Positions 36,142 to 48,778 of a stretch of 64,000 nucleotides of DNA are shown piece by piece. The notes beneath the pieces are model-generated. The model did no database searches. It had not been told where the DNA came from and worked only from the letters and a program-made list of their open reading frames with translations. The position numbers and the translations under genes are program-made. Each line of letters starts with the position of its first letter. Position 1 is the first letter of the stretch. The DNA is taken from assembly GCA_028023455.1 (NCBI GenBank), contig JAQFVV010000043.1:1427483-1491482 (forward strand), read 5' to 3'. Origin of the DNA: Epiperipatus broadwayi (taxonomy: Eukaryota; Onychophora; Udeonychophora; Euonychophora; Peripatidae).

Positions 36142-36379
36142 ATAAAAACGATTTCAGCACTAAACACAATATATATACAGCACAAAACAAACGTCTAAAG
36201 GATCTTTCTCGATAAAAACAACAATATATACAAGAGCACTAAACACAATATATATATAGCACCAAACCAAACGTGTACAGCAAAAAAAAAAAATGGTGTA
36301 ATATGTTAAAAAGAAAAAAAAATGTAAATACATTTTATTTATTAAAAATTTGGTAACATACATATAAATTACAATTACA

Positions 36380-36535
36380 GGAAAAATATATTTTATTTAA
36401 GGTGAAACCTGACACTGCATATCGTTATTGTTTGTATTGTAAAAATGTTTACTTTTTTGAAGAGTGCAATTCGAGCCACATTAAACAGTTACGCGAGCCA
36501 CATGTGACTCGCGAGCTACGGGTTGGGCATCCCTG
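36380..36535 (+). mobile_element. right end of a hAT element
   Basis: ACTCGCGAGCTACGGGTTGG followed by GCATCCCTG is a typical hAT right terminus. The preceding GAGCCACATTAA...CGCGAGCCACATG is characteristic of such ends. The left end was not found, and the G tract at 36114 may be a degraded one. TTATAGTG follows the end but its partner was not located. Confidence 0.6.
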
Positions 36536-36539
36536 TTAT

Positions 36540-37400
36540 AGTGTATCTCTTTTAAATCTGGTCACAAAAATGATTGCTGCCTCTTGATGATTATCACTGA
36601 CGGTGCTATGTTTGCCACTTAAATGGTGCTTATTATTTACTTCCAATGTTCGTTTTCTATACTCGCTAAAATCAGTATGCTTTTGCCGATGACTATCCAT
36701 GTGATAATGATTTCAGGTCTCATTCTTACCATTATCATACATATCCCAAAATATATGAATTTATTCTTGAATCATTTTAGAATGATAATTTTAAAAATTC
36801 ATATAAATTTCATTATTAATAATGATTATATTTTCACAAAAGGTAAATCCATCAAATTTATTCCTTAATGGAATTTACCATAATTAATAAATTTTATAAA
36901 ATTGTAAAGAAAGACAAATTGAAATGAATATTACGAATGTATTTTATATGAAACTAGATTTCTTCTTTAATTTTTAAAATATCCTAATTTGGATCATCAT
37001 TATTCTACTTTTTGTATTTTCATATTTTTTAATGATGAATTATTATTATTATATATCTTAACAGATTACACAGTATGCTTATGGACAGACATCATGTCAC
37101 ATAAGGTAAAATATTCAAAATTTTACTAGAAGTCTGAAAAGGAGAAATGGAAAACAGAGACACGGTTAAACCAAAATTGGTGATATCTATACTTATGAAT
37201 ATAAAGTCTCTTAGACAAAATTTAAAATAAAACAAGTTAAAAAAAGACGAGAAGATTATCAGATTAAATGTAATGGTCACAAAATCCAAAATTTCAATCT
37301 AAACATTTAAATATTTAGATAATGAATAAAGTAACAATGTAATATAAACTATAAATTAATATAAATATATCAAATGTATTAAGCGCAAGCAAATAACATT
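36540..37400. other. intron sequence, nothing recognised
   Basis: AT-rich, with chance frames only. Confidence 0.35.
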
Positions 37401-37404
37401 GTAA

Positions 37405-37817
37405 TAACGTGAAAGGCTTAAACATTCGAAACCTGTGCCTTAAACATGCTAACATACAGCCAATCAGATGTAATAATAACTGCATGTGGACCTTACATTT
37501 GTTACTATCATTTCATTAGATTTAAAAATTACTGCGTAGTAAATCGAAAGATTCACGTTGTTTATTTATATATAATATTTAATGAATTAAATGTGAAGGT
37601 ATTTTAAGTTTCACACTTGTAGTTCGAAATGCTTGTACCTGGCTTATTTATATATAAATTTAGGCATAGAAGAAGGTGAGTCCCATCTTTTTCTGATAGT
37701 TTTGACTTGTATTTGAGAATTAATAGATCCACGTGCAGTTATTATTACATCTGATTGGCTGTACGTTAGCATGTTTAAGGCACAGGTTTCGAAGGTTTAA
37801 GCCTTTCACGTTATTAT
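37405..37817. repeat. foldback repeat, CCAATCAGATGT family
   Basis: The left arm (GTAATAACGTGAAAGGCTTA ... ACAGCCAATCAGATGTAATA) at 37411-37490 is inverted at about 37727-37817. Related single arms are at 180-320 and the 4.7-5.1 kb foldback. Non-coding. Confidence 0.75.
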
Positions 37818-38849
37818 AAATTAATGTAAATAAAGACAAATGGAATAAATACTTCTGAGATATGGATAAACATACTACTGCTAAATGATTCCTAAAGATG
37901 AACATTTATTTCTGTTACTAGTAATGAAATATTTGTAGATGCATTCCCATGAGTTCTGTTGATCCATGTGTTCCATTTCATATATGAACATCCTTGTTTT
38001 CTCATCTCTTCAACTTTGCATAGCATTAATATCTTTTGCATTAAATGCTCGGTTCTATAGCATGTTCAAGATAGGATAATTTCACTTTTAGAGATTTATC
38101 TTCCAATGAACGCTATCACAGAATATCTTTAATGAGTGGCCTGATGGTTCTTTTTGCTATCAAGAAAATTCTAAATAATCTTTTTCACAACCATAATTAG
38201 AAAACCATTAGTTTCTTTTTCACATTTCTACATAGAGGTCACCTGTCCGAGATCTATATCAGCACTGGAAAAATTAGTAGTAAGTTAGGTAATTTTTACT
38301 TTATCTACCACAATTCTTTAAATTTAGCTTCCGCAACTGTAACAATTTTAGATTCTAAAAAGACATAGCATTAATTACATTTCTATTTTAATATTTGTTC
38401 GCTTTAACTTTTGAAGTTTAAGAATTACTCAGCTATTTCATATTTTATTTATCTTTTAGAATATAATTTTTTACTAGCTTTTGGATTGGATTTTATTAAA
38501 TACAAATAAATAATTAACATTTTGCTGCATCTTTTAAAAATGGGACTTCAGTAAGGCCATCCCATTCTCTCCTTTCAGAGACATGCATCAATAAGTCCTG
38601 AATTTTAATGCCAGGCAAGTATGCAAACCACCCTGCTCTCAAAGCCTAAATATTAGCATCATAAACGGCTGAACACTCGGTCCCAGGGTACCGACATTGG
38701 TCGCAAGAACCCTTGAACAGAATAATCTATCCTCAGGCAACTTTATTATTAACATTTGCCATTCCTATAGTACCTGTTGGCGATCTAGAGCAGACAATTC
38801 CACGTCCTATTCAATTAATATTCAGCATTATTTAAACCAGTTTAAAGTA

Positions 38850-39030
38850 TTTAGGTTTGAAAGCATTGAAGCTTTAAATATCTTCACATTTAACTCACCA
38901 AGACTGGCTTAGATATATAGAAAGACAAGTAAAGAAAAGGGTTGACCGCTCTTTCTTGTGTTTACGGTTTGATCATTATTCAGACAGCCACCATAACATC
39001 TGTTTGGCTGTCAGATAAGTATTATTCAGC
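38850..39030. repeat. single copy of the CCAATCAGATGT-family repeat
   Basis: TTTAGGTTTGAAAGCATTGA, AAGCTTTAAATATCTTCACA and ATCTGTTTGGCTGTCAGATA correspond to parts of 4700-4930, partly rearranged. Confidence 0.55.
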
Positions 39031-39705
39031 AATATTTTGAAGCCATCTCTTGATTTCTTGGTTCAATCTATCTAAGAGAGCTGGTTTATATGCTCATACT
39101 TTACACAGAAATATATCTCTAATAAGGTTATAATGAATAGTCTATCGAGGGATAGTGGTTTTTTATGGAAGAGCAACCACAACCTTAAAGATAGAATTTG
39201 GCATTTCATTATAGGCATAACTTAAGTGATCATTTATGTACGCACACATGTTAATTACATAAAATGATTTTTTCATCTACCGTAATGCCTGCATGCATGT
39301 ACCATGCCTTAAATTATGTTCTTTGATGTTATTTATTATATTAACCAATAAATAAATATATATTTAAATTACTTTGATTTCATATGATTTCTCCTTGCCT
39401 AATTTCAATTCAATTCAATTCTAGTTCTTTATATAATAATGATGAGCGATCTATGCATTAATAATAAGTCATGAATGTTACCTCCAATACCATGCCATAA
39501 TTTTATTATAATTTAGTTAAATTACGTGAAGTTAAACCCCTGAGTCTCACGTTTCTCCCTGCCCTATGCTGGCCGTGAAAGAATGAAAACTGAGTGTAAC
39601 CTTGGGTGCGTCATTTGTAGGGTATTAAGTCATGGAGTACTGGCAAATGAGTTGAAGCGTGGATGGATTCTGGATTCTGTTACGCGAATGTCCAAAACTT
39701 GACTA

Positions 39706-40690
39706 TTACATTATGTGAGCAGCTTCGTTAAATTTTCTTCTTTGTACCTTATCTTCTCTATCCAATATTTTTGTATTTTCCCAATTGAACATATATTCAT
39801 TGGCACATATATGGTCTGATACTTCAGATACATCTGCTTTCTCTCTTCTAATCATCAGTTTGGGTTCTTGCAAGCACTTTTCAATGGGACGACTGGTCTC
39901 ACCAATATATGTTCTTCCACATTCACATGGAAATTTCATAGATGCAGTTTTTTCTTTTCAGCATTTCAAGTTTAGGCTTTGTAGGTGTGGTATGGCTCTG
40001 GAAGGCTGTTATGATGTTAAACTGTTCGCAGATTTTTTTCTTAATTTGTCTGCTATTTTTGCAATGTATGGGTACACTACAGTACCAATAATTGTCTTTT
40101 CTCTTGATGGTTCTTTTTATTGTCTATTTAACATTTTCTTAATAACAGTTAATGGATAAAAATTTTTCGTAAGAGTTTGTTCTATATAAATCTTTTCCTT
40201 TTCCAAATCACTGATTTCTGAAAACAAACTCCTTTTGCTCAATTCCATAGTAACAGTATAATTCCATGTTTTGAGTTTCTGGCATGACTGGATGTATAAG
40301 CTAGGTATTTTCCTGTATGTGTAGGTTTTTGGTAAACTAGTTTTGATTTTGCTGTGAGGGAATCTTGTCACAAGAACATCTAAGAATGCCAATTTTTTTT
40401 CTTATGATTCTATTGTGAATTTAATTGAAGGGGATATGTTATTGATGTGTTTCGAGAAAGTCTGTAGCAGTGCTTCACCATGTGGCCATACAACAAATGT
40501 ATCATCCATATAGCGAAGACAAACTTTAGGTGGATATGGAGTAGTTTTTATGGCTAAGGTTTCAAATTCTTCCATGTAAATATTGCTAATCAGGGGAAAC
40601 AATGGTGAGCCCATAGCTATTCCTTGATTTTGTTGGAAGAATTCTGTGTTATATTGAAAGTAGGTTGTTTTTATGCAGAATGTTCCTTTA
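39706..40690 (-). mobile_element. Penelope-like element: RT and GIY-YIG remnant
   Basis: On the - strand, NTEFFQQNQGIAMGSPLFPL then ISNIYMEEFE is the RT block typical of Penelope-like elements. It is followed by LRYMDDTFVVWPHGE, which contains the catalytic DD, and IKFTIES. After a stop come VTRFPHSKIKTSL and a connector. Then KFPCECGRTYIGETSRPIEK and the ILDREDKVQRRKFNEAAHIM segment form the GIY-YIG-like endonuclease end of the canonical Penelope/Neptune groups. Several stops and frameshifts; 5' part missing. It ends with TAG near 39706. It is the only element in the window whose enzyme is usually linked to hammerhead-bearing repeats. Confidence 0.85.
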
Positions 40691-41289
40691 TTTTCATATT
40701 AAAATACTTCTTATCAGCTTTCAATTGTATTAATGCACCTATACGAACTCATGTGGTATCACATTACCTTAATATGATTTACATTAATAAGTCAAATCTC
40801 TCTCGATAGTAGTTCTTAATTGCTTGCACACTGTAATTCATTATATTTCCAAAATATGATGGTCAATCAGCTTTTGCATAGTAATATGTTTTCTCCAGTT
40901 CCTAGGCTTGCAAATCAGATTCTTTATTAGAACATAGAACAAATGATAGTTACTTTCTAACACACACACAAAGAGCTTTAGATTATGCTATTTCAATGGC
41001 ATTCCTCCAATCACATTTCAAATAGACACTCCAAATAATAATTTTACTTACCAATCCATCCTAAAGATGTTAGAATTCTAGATATTTTGTTCATAGCATT
41101 TTCTACAAGTATAAACCAAAATTACAACTTTCAATGCTATGTTCATGATCCAAATGGCAGCATTATGACTTTTCCTTATTATTTGCTATTAATAGTGCAG
41201 AGAATTATAATCTTTTTGAATAAAGATTAATGAATAAATTAAGCTAGAAATTGCCATCTCTCTCAATGGCTAACTACTGTTTATTATAT

Positions 41290-42740
41290 ACATTAAGCCG
41301 CTCTTAAAAATAATAGAGAAGAGTCTACCAGGAGTGTATATCCCAGAATTAAAAACGAATATCACACACATTGCCTATATGGCTGACCTGGCTGTGTTCC
41401 TTCCAACGAGGAGATTTATACCAAAACTAATGCAGATAATAACAAGACTCACCTCAGAGTCAAAACTTGATTTCAACTTAAATAAATCAGCAGCATGGAA
41501 GCTATTCTCGGGGGAAGACTATTCAATCTCCTTTCTCAGCAAAGCCACAGAAATTTCTCGGGCTTCCAATAAGTTTATCCTCTCTAGCCATGAGGAAGAA
41601 TATACAGGACCCAATACTAGAATCTGTTGATAAGATCGCAAAATCCCTAGCTAAAGGATATACTTCACTTTACATGAAAACTGCATTGATGAACATGCTT
41701 GTGTTCCCAAGGATAGCCTACTTCATGTCATTTGTAAAGTTTTCCAAGAAATTCACAAACAAAACAAACTCCTTATGTACACATCTATCTTGGAAGGGCA
41801 AGACCATTACCATCAATTTGAAAAAAATTCAAAGGCATGCCAAATTGAATGGGCTTTCCCTTCACTCTCTACAAACACTTTGGCTTCAGTGCTCCTATAA
41901 CCTCGGTAGAAAACTATACTCCTCCTTCCCGAATGCATTTCTTTTTTTACCAGTCATACTGACAGATACCCCTCCGCCTGGAAAAGGGAGATGGCTGCCA
42001 GATATCATAAATGACATTTCAAAAATTAACTCCATCCCCATGCCTACCTGATTCTAACAAAATCAACTAATGGGAGGCGTACCAGCTCAGGAACAATTTA
42101 TCCACATCAAATGTAACTTGCTTCAATATTAAAAAATTTAGACGCTGGAATCTGGAGCCAAAGTTCTTCAACTTCCTAATTAAGCTAAATTTAGATGCTC
42201 TGCCCACAAGTCATTTTTTGGTTACGAGCAGGGGATATACTTCCTTAGACATGATATGCCAGCTATGTCACAGAAAAATACAGTCTCTCACATATATAAC
42301 CGATGTATAGCATTGCAGGAATGCAGATTGCTTATCCAAAGAATATATTTTTCAAAACAACTACTAATAGAACATCTTAAACATGGAATGACAGTGGGAG
42401 AATTCACAGTAATAAGTGCAGCTTTTTTTATGTATATCATATGGCTCACTAGATGTGAATTGCTTTTCAACACACATAATACGGAAGCTTGACAAACCCT
42501 ACTCAGAAAGCTGAAGACATTAAGAAGCAGAGACCAATGCATTGCACCTCAAATTGCATTTGAAGCCACATGGAAGCTGATAAGCTTAGAGACAACAACA
42601 AATGAGGGAACCAGAAACTCCAGCACGGATAAAACAAGAACTAATATAGATAACTGAGTTAATCTGGCAACCAAAGGATTAACAGAATGATCCAATAAGT
42701 GTAAACATATTGTATAATAAAGTTTTGATATAAAAAAATT
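41290..42740 (+). mobile_element. LINE RT C-terminal half with zf-RVT-like motif
   Basis: Frames at 41334-41630 (ITHIAYMADLAVFLPTRRF, the YADD box changed to YMAD, then LDFNLNKSAAWKLFSG) and 41590-42051 (FPRIAYFMSFVKFSKKF) run on to the cysteine motif MICQLCHRKIQSLTYI near 42250 and AAFFMYIIWLTRCELLF near 42420. The order RT thumb, zf-RVT and hydrophobic C-terminus fits an L1/Tx1- or I-like LINE, but the clade is uncertain. It ends near an AATAAAG at about 42717. Broken by several frameshifts. Confidence 0.7.
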
Positions 42741-42744
42741 AGTC

Positions 42745-43640
42745 TTATAGCATCAATGAAAGTAATAATAATAAATGGATACCTGCATCCTTTCTAAATA
42801 ATATTCAAATTAAATTTATTTTAAAAAAATCTTTTTATATCTTATCTTTCTCCTTACAGCATAACCAGCTAACGTGTAATCATAAACTAAAAGAATTTTT
42901 TTCATTTTTAATCTTCAAACATTATAAAATGGTTTTCAATTTTAATTTAAATCCAATTAACTTGTTTATTGATAAGCTTCCTTAATTAACATTGACTAAA
43001 AGTGAGATATTCTTGGTTCCAAATTTATAGAAGTTAATTTTCTAACATTATTATTTCACTTTACGCTTTTTTTCCTGTAACTGCATATTTTGTACAATTT
43101 TACATTATAGAAAATTCAAATAATAAATTAAACCTTTAATGAATTAATTTCAATTGTGATTCTGTATTTCCAAAACTGTTCTTAAATAATTTAACTTATA
43201 TTTTGGCAATCATAACACCAATAAACTACTATATAGTCCTAATTAAAGTATGTCTACTTACAAAGAATGGCACTCTTTCCCTCTGCTCTGGCTCTTAAAA
43301 TAGTTAATTCATCGAATTTTATGAAGCCATGAAATCAAAGTGCTCTAAATTACAATCATTAATACAATTGTGCACACTTTTCGTGAAATCATTCATCACT
43401 AGATACATATCCCTACTAAATACTCTAATTTATACATTAGTTTGATTAGAAAAATAAATGGATTTCATAACAGTCTCTTTCCCTTTCTGAGTACAATGTT
43501 AGTTTTATTTTCCACTGTTCTTTTTATTCAAATTTCTCTTGAATTAACAGATAATCTCAGCTCTTTGAAATACATCATTATTGCAGTTACATAGTGCATA
43601 GGTCTGATATATATTATTTAGATGATTTTTGTTGCCAGGA
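42745..43640. other. intron sequence, nothing recognised
   Basis: AT-rich; no motif. Confidence 0.35.
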
Positions 43641-44375
43641 AAGTGCAAAAAAAAGGGGGGAGGGAGGATCAGAAATAAAAAAGTGATTTACATATTGCTC
43701 TTTTTGATTTGGTCAAGGCACTTGATCCCATTAATCTAAGAGGTATATATCATGGTTTAAAAATTATTTGATTGTTTGCTTGTATTATGTAGCTTCTACA
43801 TAGTGGAATGAAAAACGTTATTGCTTATCAGAAAATCTGAGGCATTTGAAATAACAACAGCTTTTAATCATGGCTGTATACTTGATCCAACTGAGATCAG
43901 GATATGTTACAGATTTAATAGTGGAATTTTTAATTTGACATTTATCTCCTTGGATCCTAAATTTATAATATGCCAACGATTGTGCTATTTTTGCCAGTTC
44001 AGAAGATAATTTGTAGTATGTATTTAAAACTTTGATTGTACAATATTTAAAGACTTCAGCATAATAATTAATGTTCAAAAAAAATCAAGTTCCTTATCAT
44101 CTGGTAATAGAAAAATATTCTCAGTGATTTTTAGCTTGGGTGGTTATTAACTTAAGTAGGCATACCAATTTAAATATCCTTGGTAGTTTTATAAATAAAA
44201 AAGTGGACTTAAAGATTGAGGTCCAACATAGTCTACAATGCTTTTAACAAGTTAAAGGATGAGTATTTCATCATAGGAAAATAATTACTACAATTAACTT
44301 AGTTTCATGTAGATCTGTTATTTTATATAATGAGCGTGCTAATAGTTCTTAACAAGCTTACCCGAATATCCCTAT

Positions 44376-44414
44376 CCTCACATCGGTTTCTAGCTCTAGC
44401 TGTCATCAGTGAGG
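44376..44414 (-). ncRNA. hammerhead motif with mutated cleavage triplet
   Basis: On the - strand: CCTCA, CTGATGA, stem II AGCT-AG-AGCT, GAAA, CCG, ATG in place of GTC, TGAGG. Stem I is perfect (CCTCA/TGAGG). Confidence 0.6.
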
Positions 44415-44431
44415 AGGCACTAGGGCTAGTG

Positions 44432-44470
44432 CCTCACTGATGACAACCAGAGCTAGAAACTGGTCTGAGA
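44432..44470 (+). ncRNA. hammerhead ribozyme motif, complete core
   Basis: CCTCA, CTGATGA, CAACCAGAGCTA, GAAA, C, TG, GTC, TGAGA. The invariant bases are all present and stem I has 4 pairs, but stem II is weakened compared with its neighbour at 44376. Confidence 0.65.
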
Positions 44471-45120
44471 ATAGGGGTGTTCGGAAACACTTGTTAAGAG
44501 CTAGAAACCTGTCTGAGGATGCTTATTATATAAAATTTGTAGTACAAGCTTATTAAATTAAGTCACCTGATGCATGACTTGATTTCCTTGCAATCTGTTA
44601 TTTTACCTGATTTATTGTATGGAAGTGAGGCTTGAATACTTATTAAAGCAATGTAAAGAAATTAATAGTTTTATTTAAAGATACATCATAAAATTTTAAA
44701 AATACAAAGGCAAATCTAATCAATATGTTCTTCAACTTGCTAGATATAATACTATGGAGTCCACTATTGCATCGGACGTGTAAAACAAATAAACAATGCA
44801 AGACTTCCTAAAGGGATATTTTATGGTGAACTTCAGCATAATTTTCATGGGAGAGGTAGATCTGTCTATGTTATAAGCACTATCTCAATGATATTCTACG
44901 AAATGCAATATTGTTTATTTTCATTGGGAAGATACAATAAAAAAAAAACAGAAACATGGAAGAGCTATAATTAGACATGGTATTAAAAGCATTTCTGAAA
45001 GAAAGGTTTTCTACAGAAGAACTTACAAGATATCATCATAAAATATATTATAAACAGAAAAATAGATTAGAATACTATATATGTGGATATATTTGTGGTT
45101 CACAAATTATCTTACCCAGT

Positions 45121-45806
<686 letters not shown>

Positions 45807-46419
45807 CTACATAAGTATATATTCAAATAATTAAAAAAAGCATTTCTTGGTTAAATTAATTTTGTTTTTCATTTATTGATTAATGCTATTTATTATTAGT
45901 TATCTACATATAAATATTTCAAAAATATGGATTCCTTAGTTACTACTGATATATAAACTGATAATTAGGCAAATGTAAATTCTAAAAATCTTTTTCTTAG
46001 GAGAGATCCACTTTTTTTAAATTCTTTAAGAGAGATTTTTTTTTTTTAATTCTTTAGTTTACTTTTTAAAAAATACAACAGATATTTTAAATAAATGGAT
46101 ATATCAGCTTCTTATTGCCTACGGTTAATCTTAACTAGTTTTTAGAAACTCTAGAGATTTTCTACTTTTTGTAAAAATATTAATCAAAAAAATTCTGATC
46201 CAATATAAGCTAAAAAAAAACTATTTCTTACTGCAGTGATTTCGGGTGAATAAATTAAAGAGCTGACATTGAATTAAATGGATGAAGAAAGAAAAGAGGC
46301 ATTTGACTGTAATGAGACTTATTAATTTACGAGTAATTTGTGGAACTTGTTGTTTTTTTTAATTTTATTTTTAAACGTATGTATATTTGTATACTACATA
46401 TATATATATATGTACCCAG

Positions 46420-46566
46420 AAAGAGACCGCATGTGAGATGGATGGATGGATGAAATAAGAAAGTGTGCAGGGGTGATTTGGAGAAGAGAGGCTAGAGATC
46501 GGAGAAGATAGATTGAGCTTGAAATTCATCCTCCAGTGGATTGATAATGGTTGACAATGATGATAA
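46420..46566 (+). mobile_element. RTE 3'-end fragment
   Basis: AGATGGATGGATGGATGAAA, GAAAGTGTGC and GGATTGATAATGGTTGACAA match the last 150 bp of the RTE copy at 3.2 kb. 5'-truncated, ending in a GATGATAATATATATA tail. Confidence 0.75.
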
Positions 46567-47650
46567 TATATATATATATAAAGTGTACACATTGTAACGG
46601 TCAACTTATATACGTTTATTTATTTTAATCGATTCGGATGTTATCTGACATTAAACATGTGGAAATATATGGACACATATTCTTTATTTATATTGATTGG
46701 AAAATATTTTTTTAAATATGTGATGATGATGACCACTACCCAAACACTATTTGCAGTATTTTGCCAAATCATGTAAAACATAAACTACTCCTGATGCAAT
46801 GGACATGTAATTAATATGCAGAACAAACAATATTACATATAAAGAAGTTAATACACTATTTAAACAAATTATTTACAAAGTATCGTAATTGTCAGACAAG
46901 ATATGTTCCTTTACTCTAAACATGCCTACATTACAGACTACTTCCCATGCCTTGTTTTTATAGTTATCACTATATATTGGTAAATTCTTCATAGCATCTG
47001 GTCCACAAAGTTTCGGCCAAGCTCATATTTAGATATACTTTTAACCTGGGTTACCTATCGCATGAATCTCAATCTTTATTATTTTGCATAGTTCGGAGCT
47101 TAGAAAGATATTCCTGTGTCTTTCTTTTATATTTATCACTTATGACTCTTATTATTTTCAATATACTTTTCATGTGATATGAATCTGGTCACACACACGA
47201 GTCTTAATACACAACATGTATTGTATACGTTTAAGTTGAGAGTTAATTAAATCGATAAAGATTTTATTTGATAAAGTATAATATTTTAATAAAGTTTATA
47301 CACACACATATCATAAGAACCGTTTCTGTAAGATTATTTCAGCATTGTACAATTAAGTCAAAGGGGAAAGAATAAATAAATTGCCAAGGCTTTCTATTAA
47401 TTCGTAGTACTTCATTAAAACCATCCATGAATGAAATTTATTTATGCTTATTATTAATTTATTTTATTTTATTTTATTCATTTATTAATAATCGTTATTA
47501 TTAGTTCAATTTGGCTGACAATTATTTGCTGTTTTTTGTCTATCAATTGTTTATTAAAATAGAAATCTCTCTCCTTGATGTAGCTGCAGTAATTTATTCT
47601 TATGTTATGGTATGATTACAATCGCCGTTAGTTAATATCTGGTCACCCTA
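46567..47650. other. intron sequence, nothing recognised
   Basis: AT-rich unique-looking DNA. Confidence 0.35.
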
Positions 47651-47654
47651 AATA

Positions 47655-48270
47655 ATGTGATGTGATTAGCTTCTCCTTAAACGAAGTCAAGAATCTCAGC
47701 AATTAGACCAGAAAAACCTGTTAGCCACTTTATTTTCCATTCCCCAGTCTAAGTTTTCCCATATTCTGCTCCATCCCATTTCCACAACATAATCTTTGTC
47801 AACTCTATGGCCTTTATATCGAAATCCCCCTTATCTTTTCCCAAACCCAGCATAAAAACCAATAATCCATTTTCTGTATAATCACTTTTTTCATATTTAT
47901 TCTTCCATAACTTCATTACATGTACCTTTCTGTTTTCAAGCCTTTACATTCAATTAACAAATGCATAATATTTTCTATTCCTTCCTTGCATAATTTACAA
48001 AATAAATCACCCATATTTTTCCATTTACATGTATATTCTCTTGTTGCTAAAGATCCTGTTCAAACCTTAAACACTAAACTACTTTCTTTACTATTATCAT
48101 ATAATAACTCGCACCTAATATTCTGTTTACTTCTATATATATTTAAACTCTTTTTACTCTCATACTAATTCTCCATCTCTCTAACTCCCTATTCTTTATT
48201 AATAAATCTATTCTTTTATCCCACTCCTTACCACTATAACACTGAACAATCCTCCTATCTTTTGTACAAA
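47655..48270 (-). mobile_element. LINE C-terminal fragment, copy 2
   Basis: The longest copy of the family at 19925 and 56315. On the - strand it encodes YSGKEWDKRIDLLIKNREL, a cysteine motif YFVNYARKE... / LCKEGIENIMHLLIECKGL (near 47990-47940, in shifted frames), and the same terminal block as copy 1. This suggests a zf-RVT-type LINE C-terminus. Confidence 0.6.
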
Positions 48271-48770
48271 TATACCGATATAAATTCTTTATCCAAATCT
48301 TTTGCATTATCTTTCTCTAGTGATAGATATTCAGATTGGCTGTTCATTACAATATATACATGTATATTAAATTTTTTTATTTATATGGTTGAATACCATC
48401 CACGAATTTTGATATCTACAACAAGACTTGGAACCAAATATCATTAATACAGAAGATTATTTTATGTAGAAAAACTCATTTCTTAATAAACATCTATTCC
48501 ATAATCTCAGTAATTGAAATTGTAAAACACCCATTAAATTTTTCTCAAGTTTGGTAAAGCAAAGTATTAAAAAAAAAAAAAAAAAATCAAAAGTTTATTA
48601 CTGTTTCTATGCAGGCCATTGTATTATATATTATCCATATAATGACAAATAATAGCTGACTACCATCAATTATCCGCAAGTTTGTTGTATTCTGTTGCTT
48701 AGACTTTCAATATGTTTATGCGGAAATCATATGGATTGAAATTTTAATGTTTTGTGTCTATTATAAGATG
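48271..48770. other. intron sequence, nothing recognised
   Basis: AT-rich, with an A run at about 48568-48585. Confidence 0.35.
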
Positions 48771-48778
48771 GTCTAATT

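Larger units (their letters stand above)
44326..44592 (+). mobile_element. hammerhead-family 2 element nested in LINE, clean TSD
   Basis: Flanked by an exact 13-bp duplication ATCTGTTATTTTA (44313-44325, 44593-44605); removing it restores the LINE order. It contains a - strand ribozyme (44376-44414), a + strand ribozyme (44432-44470) and a third partial copy (44489-44510). The tail GTAGTACAAGCTTATTAAAT then AAGTCACCTGATGCATGACT is shared with 5135-5210 and 24014-24060 (inverted). No coding. Confidence 0.85.
43650..45120 (+). mobile_element. LINE with C-terminal zinc finger, interrupted at 44326
   Basis: RT fragments appear in order: IALFDLVKALDPINLRG near 43695, GCILDPT near 43872, a damaged YADD box near 43970 and NILGSFINKKVDLKIEVQHS near 44170. 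After a 267-bp insertion they continue to GRVKQINNARLPKGIFYGEL near 44775 and a zinc-finger remnant (CGYICGSQI) near 45085. Homologous to the 3' fragment at 5270-5650. Frameshifted throughout. Confidence 0.75.
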
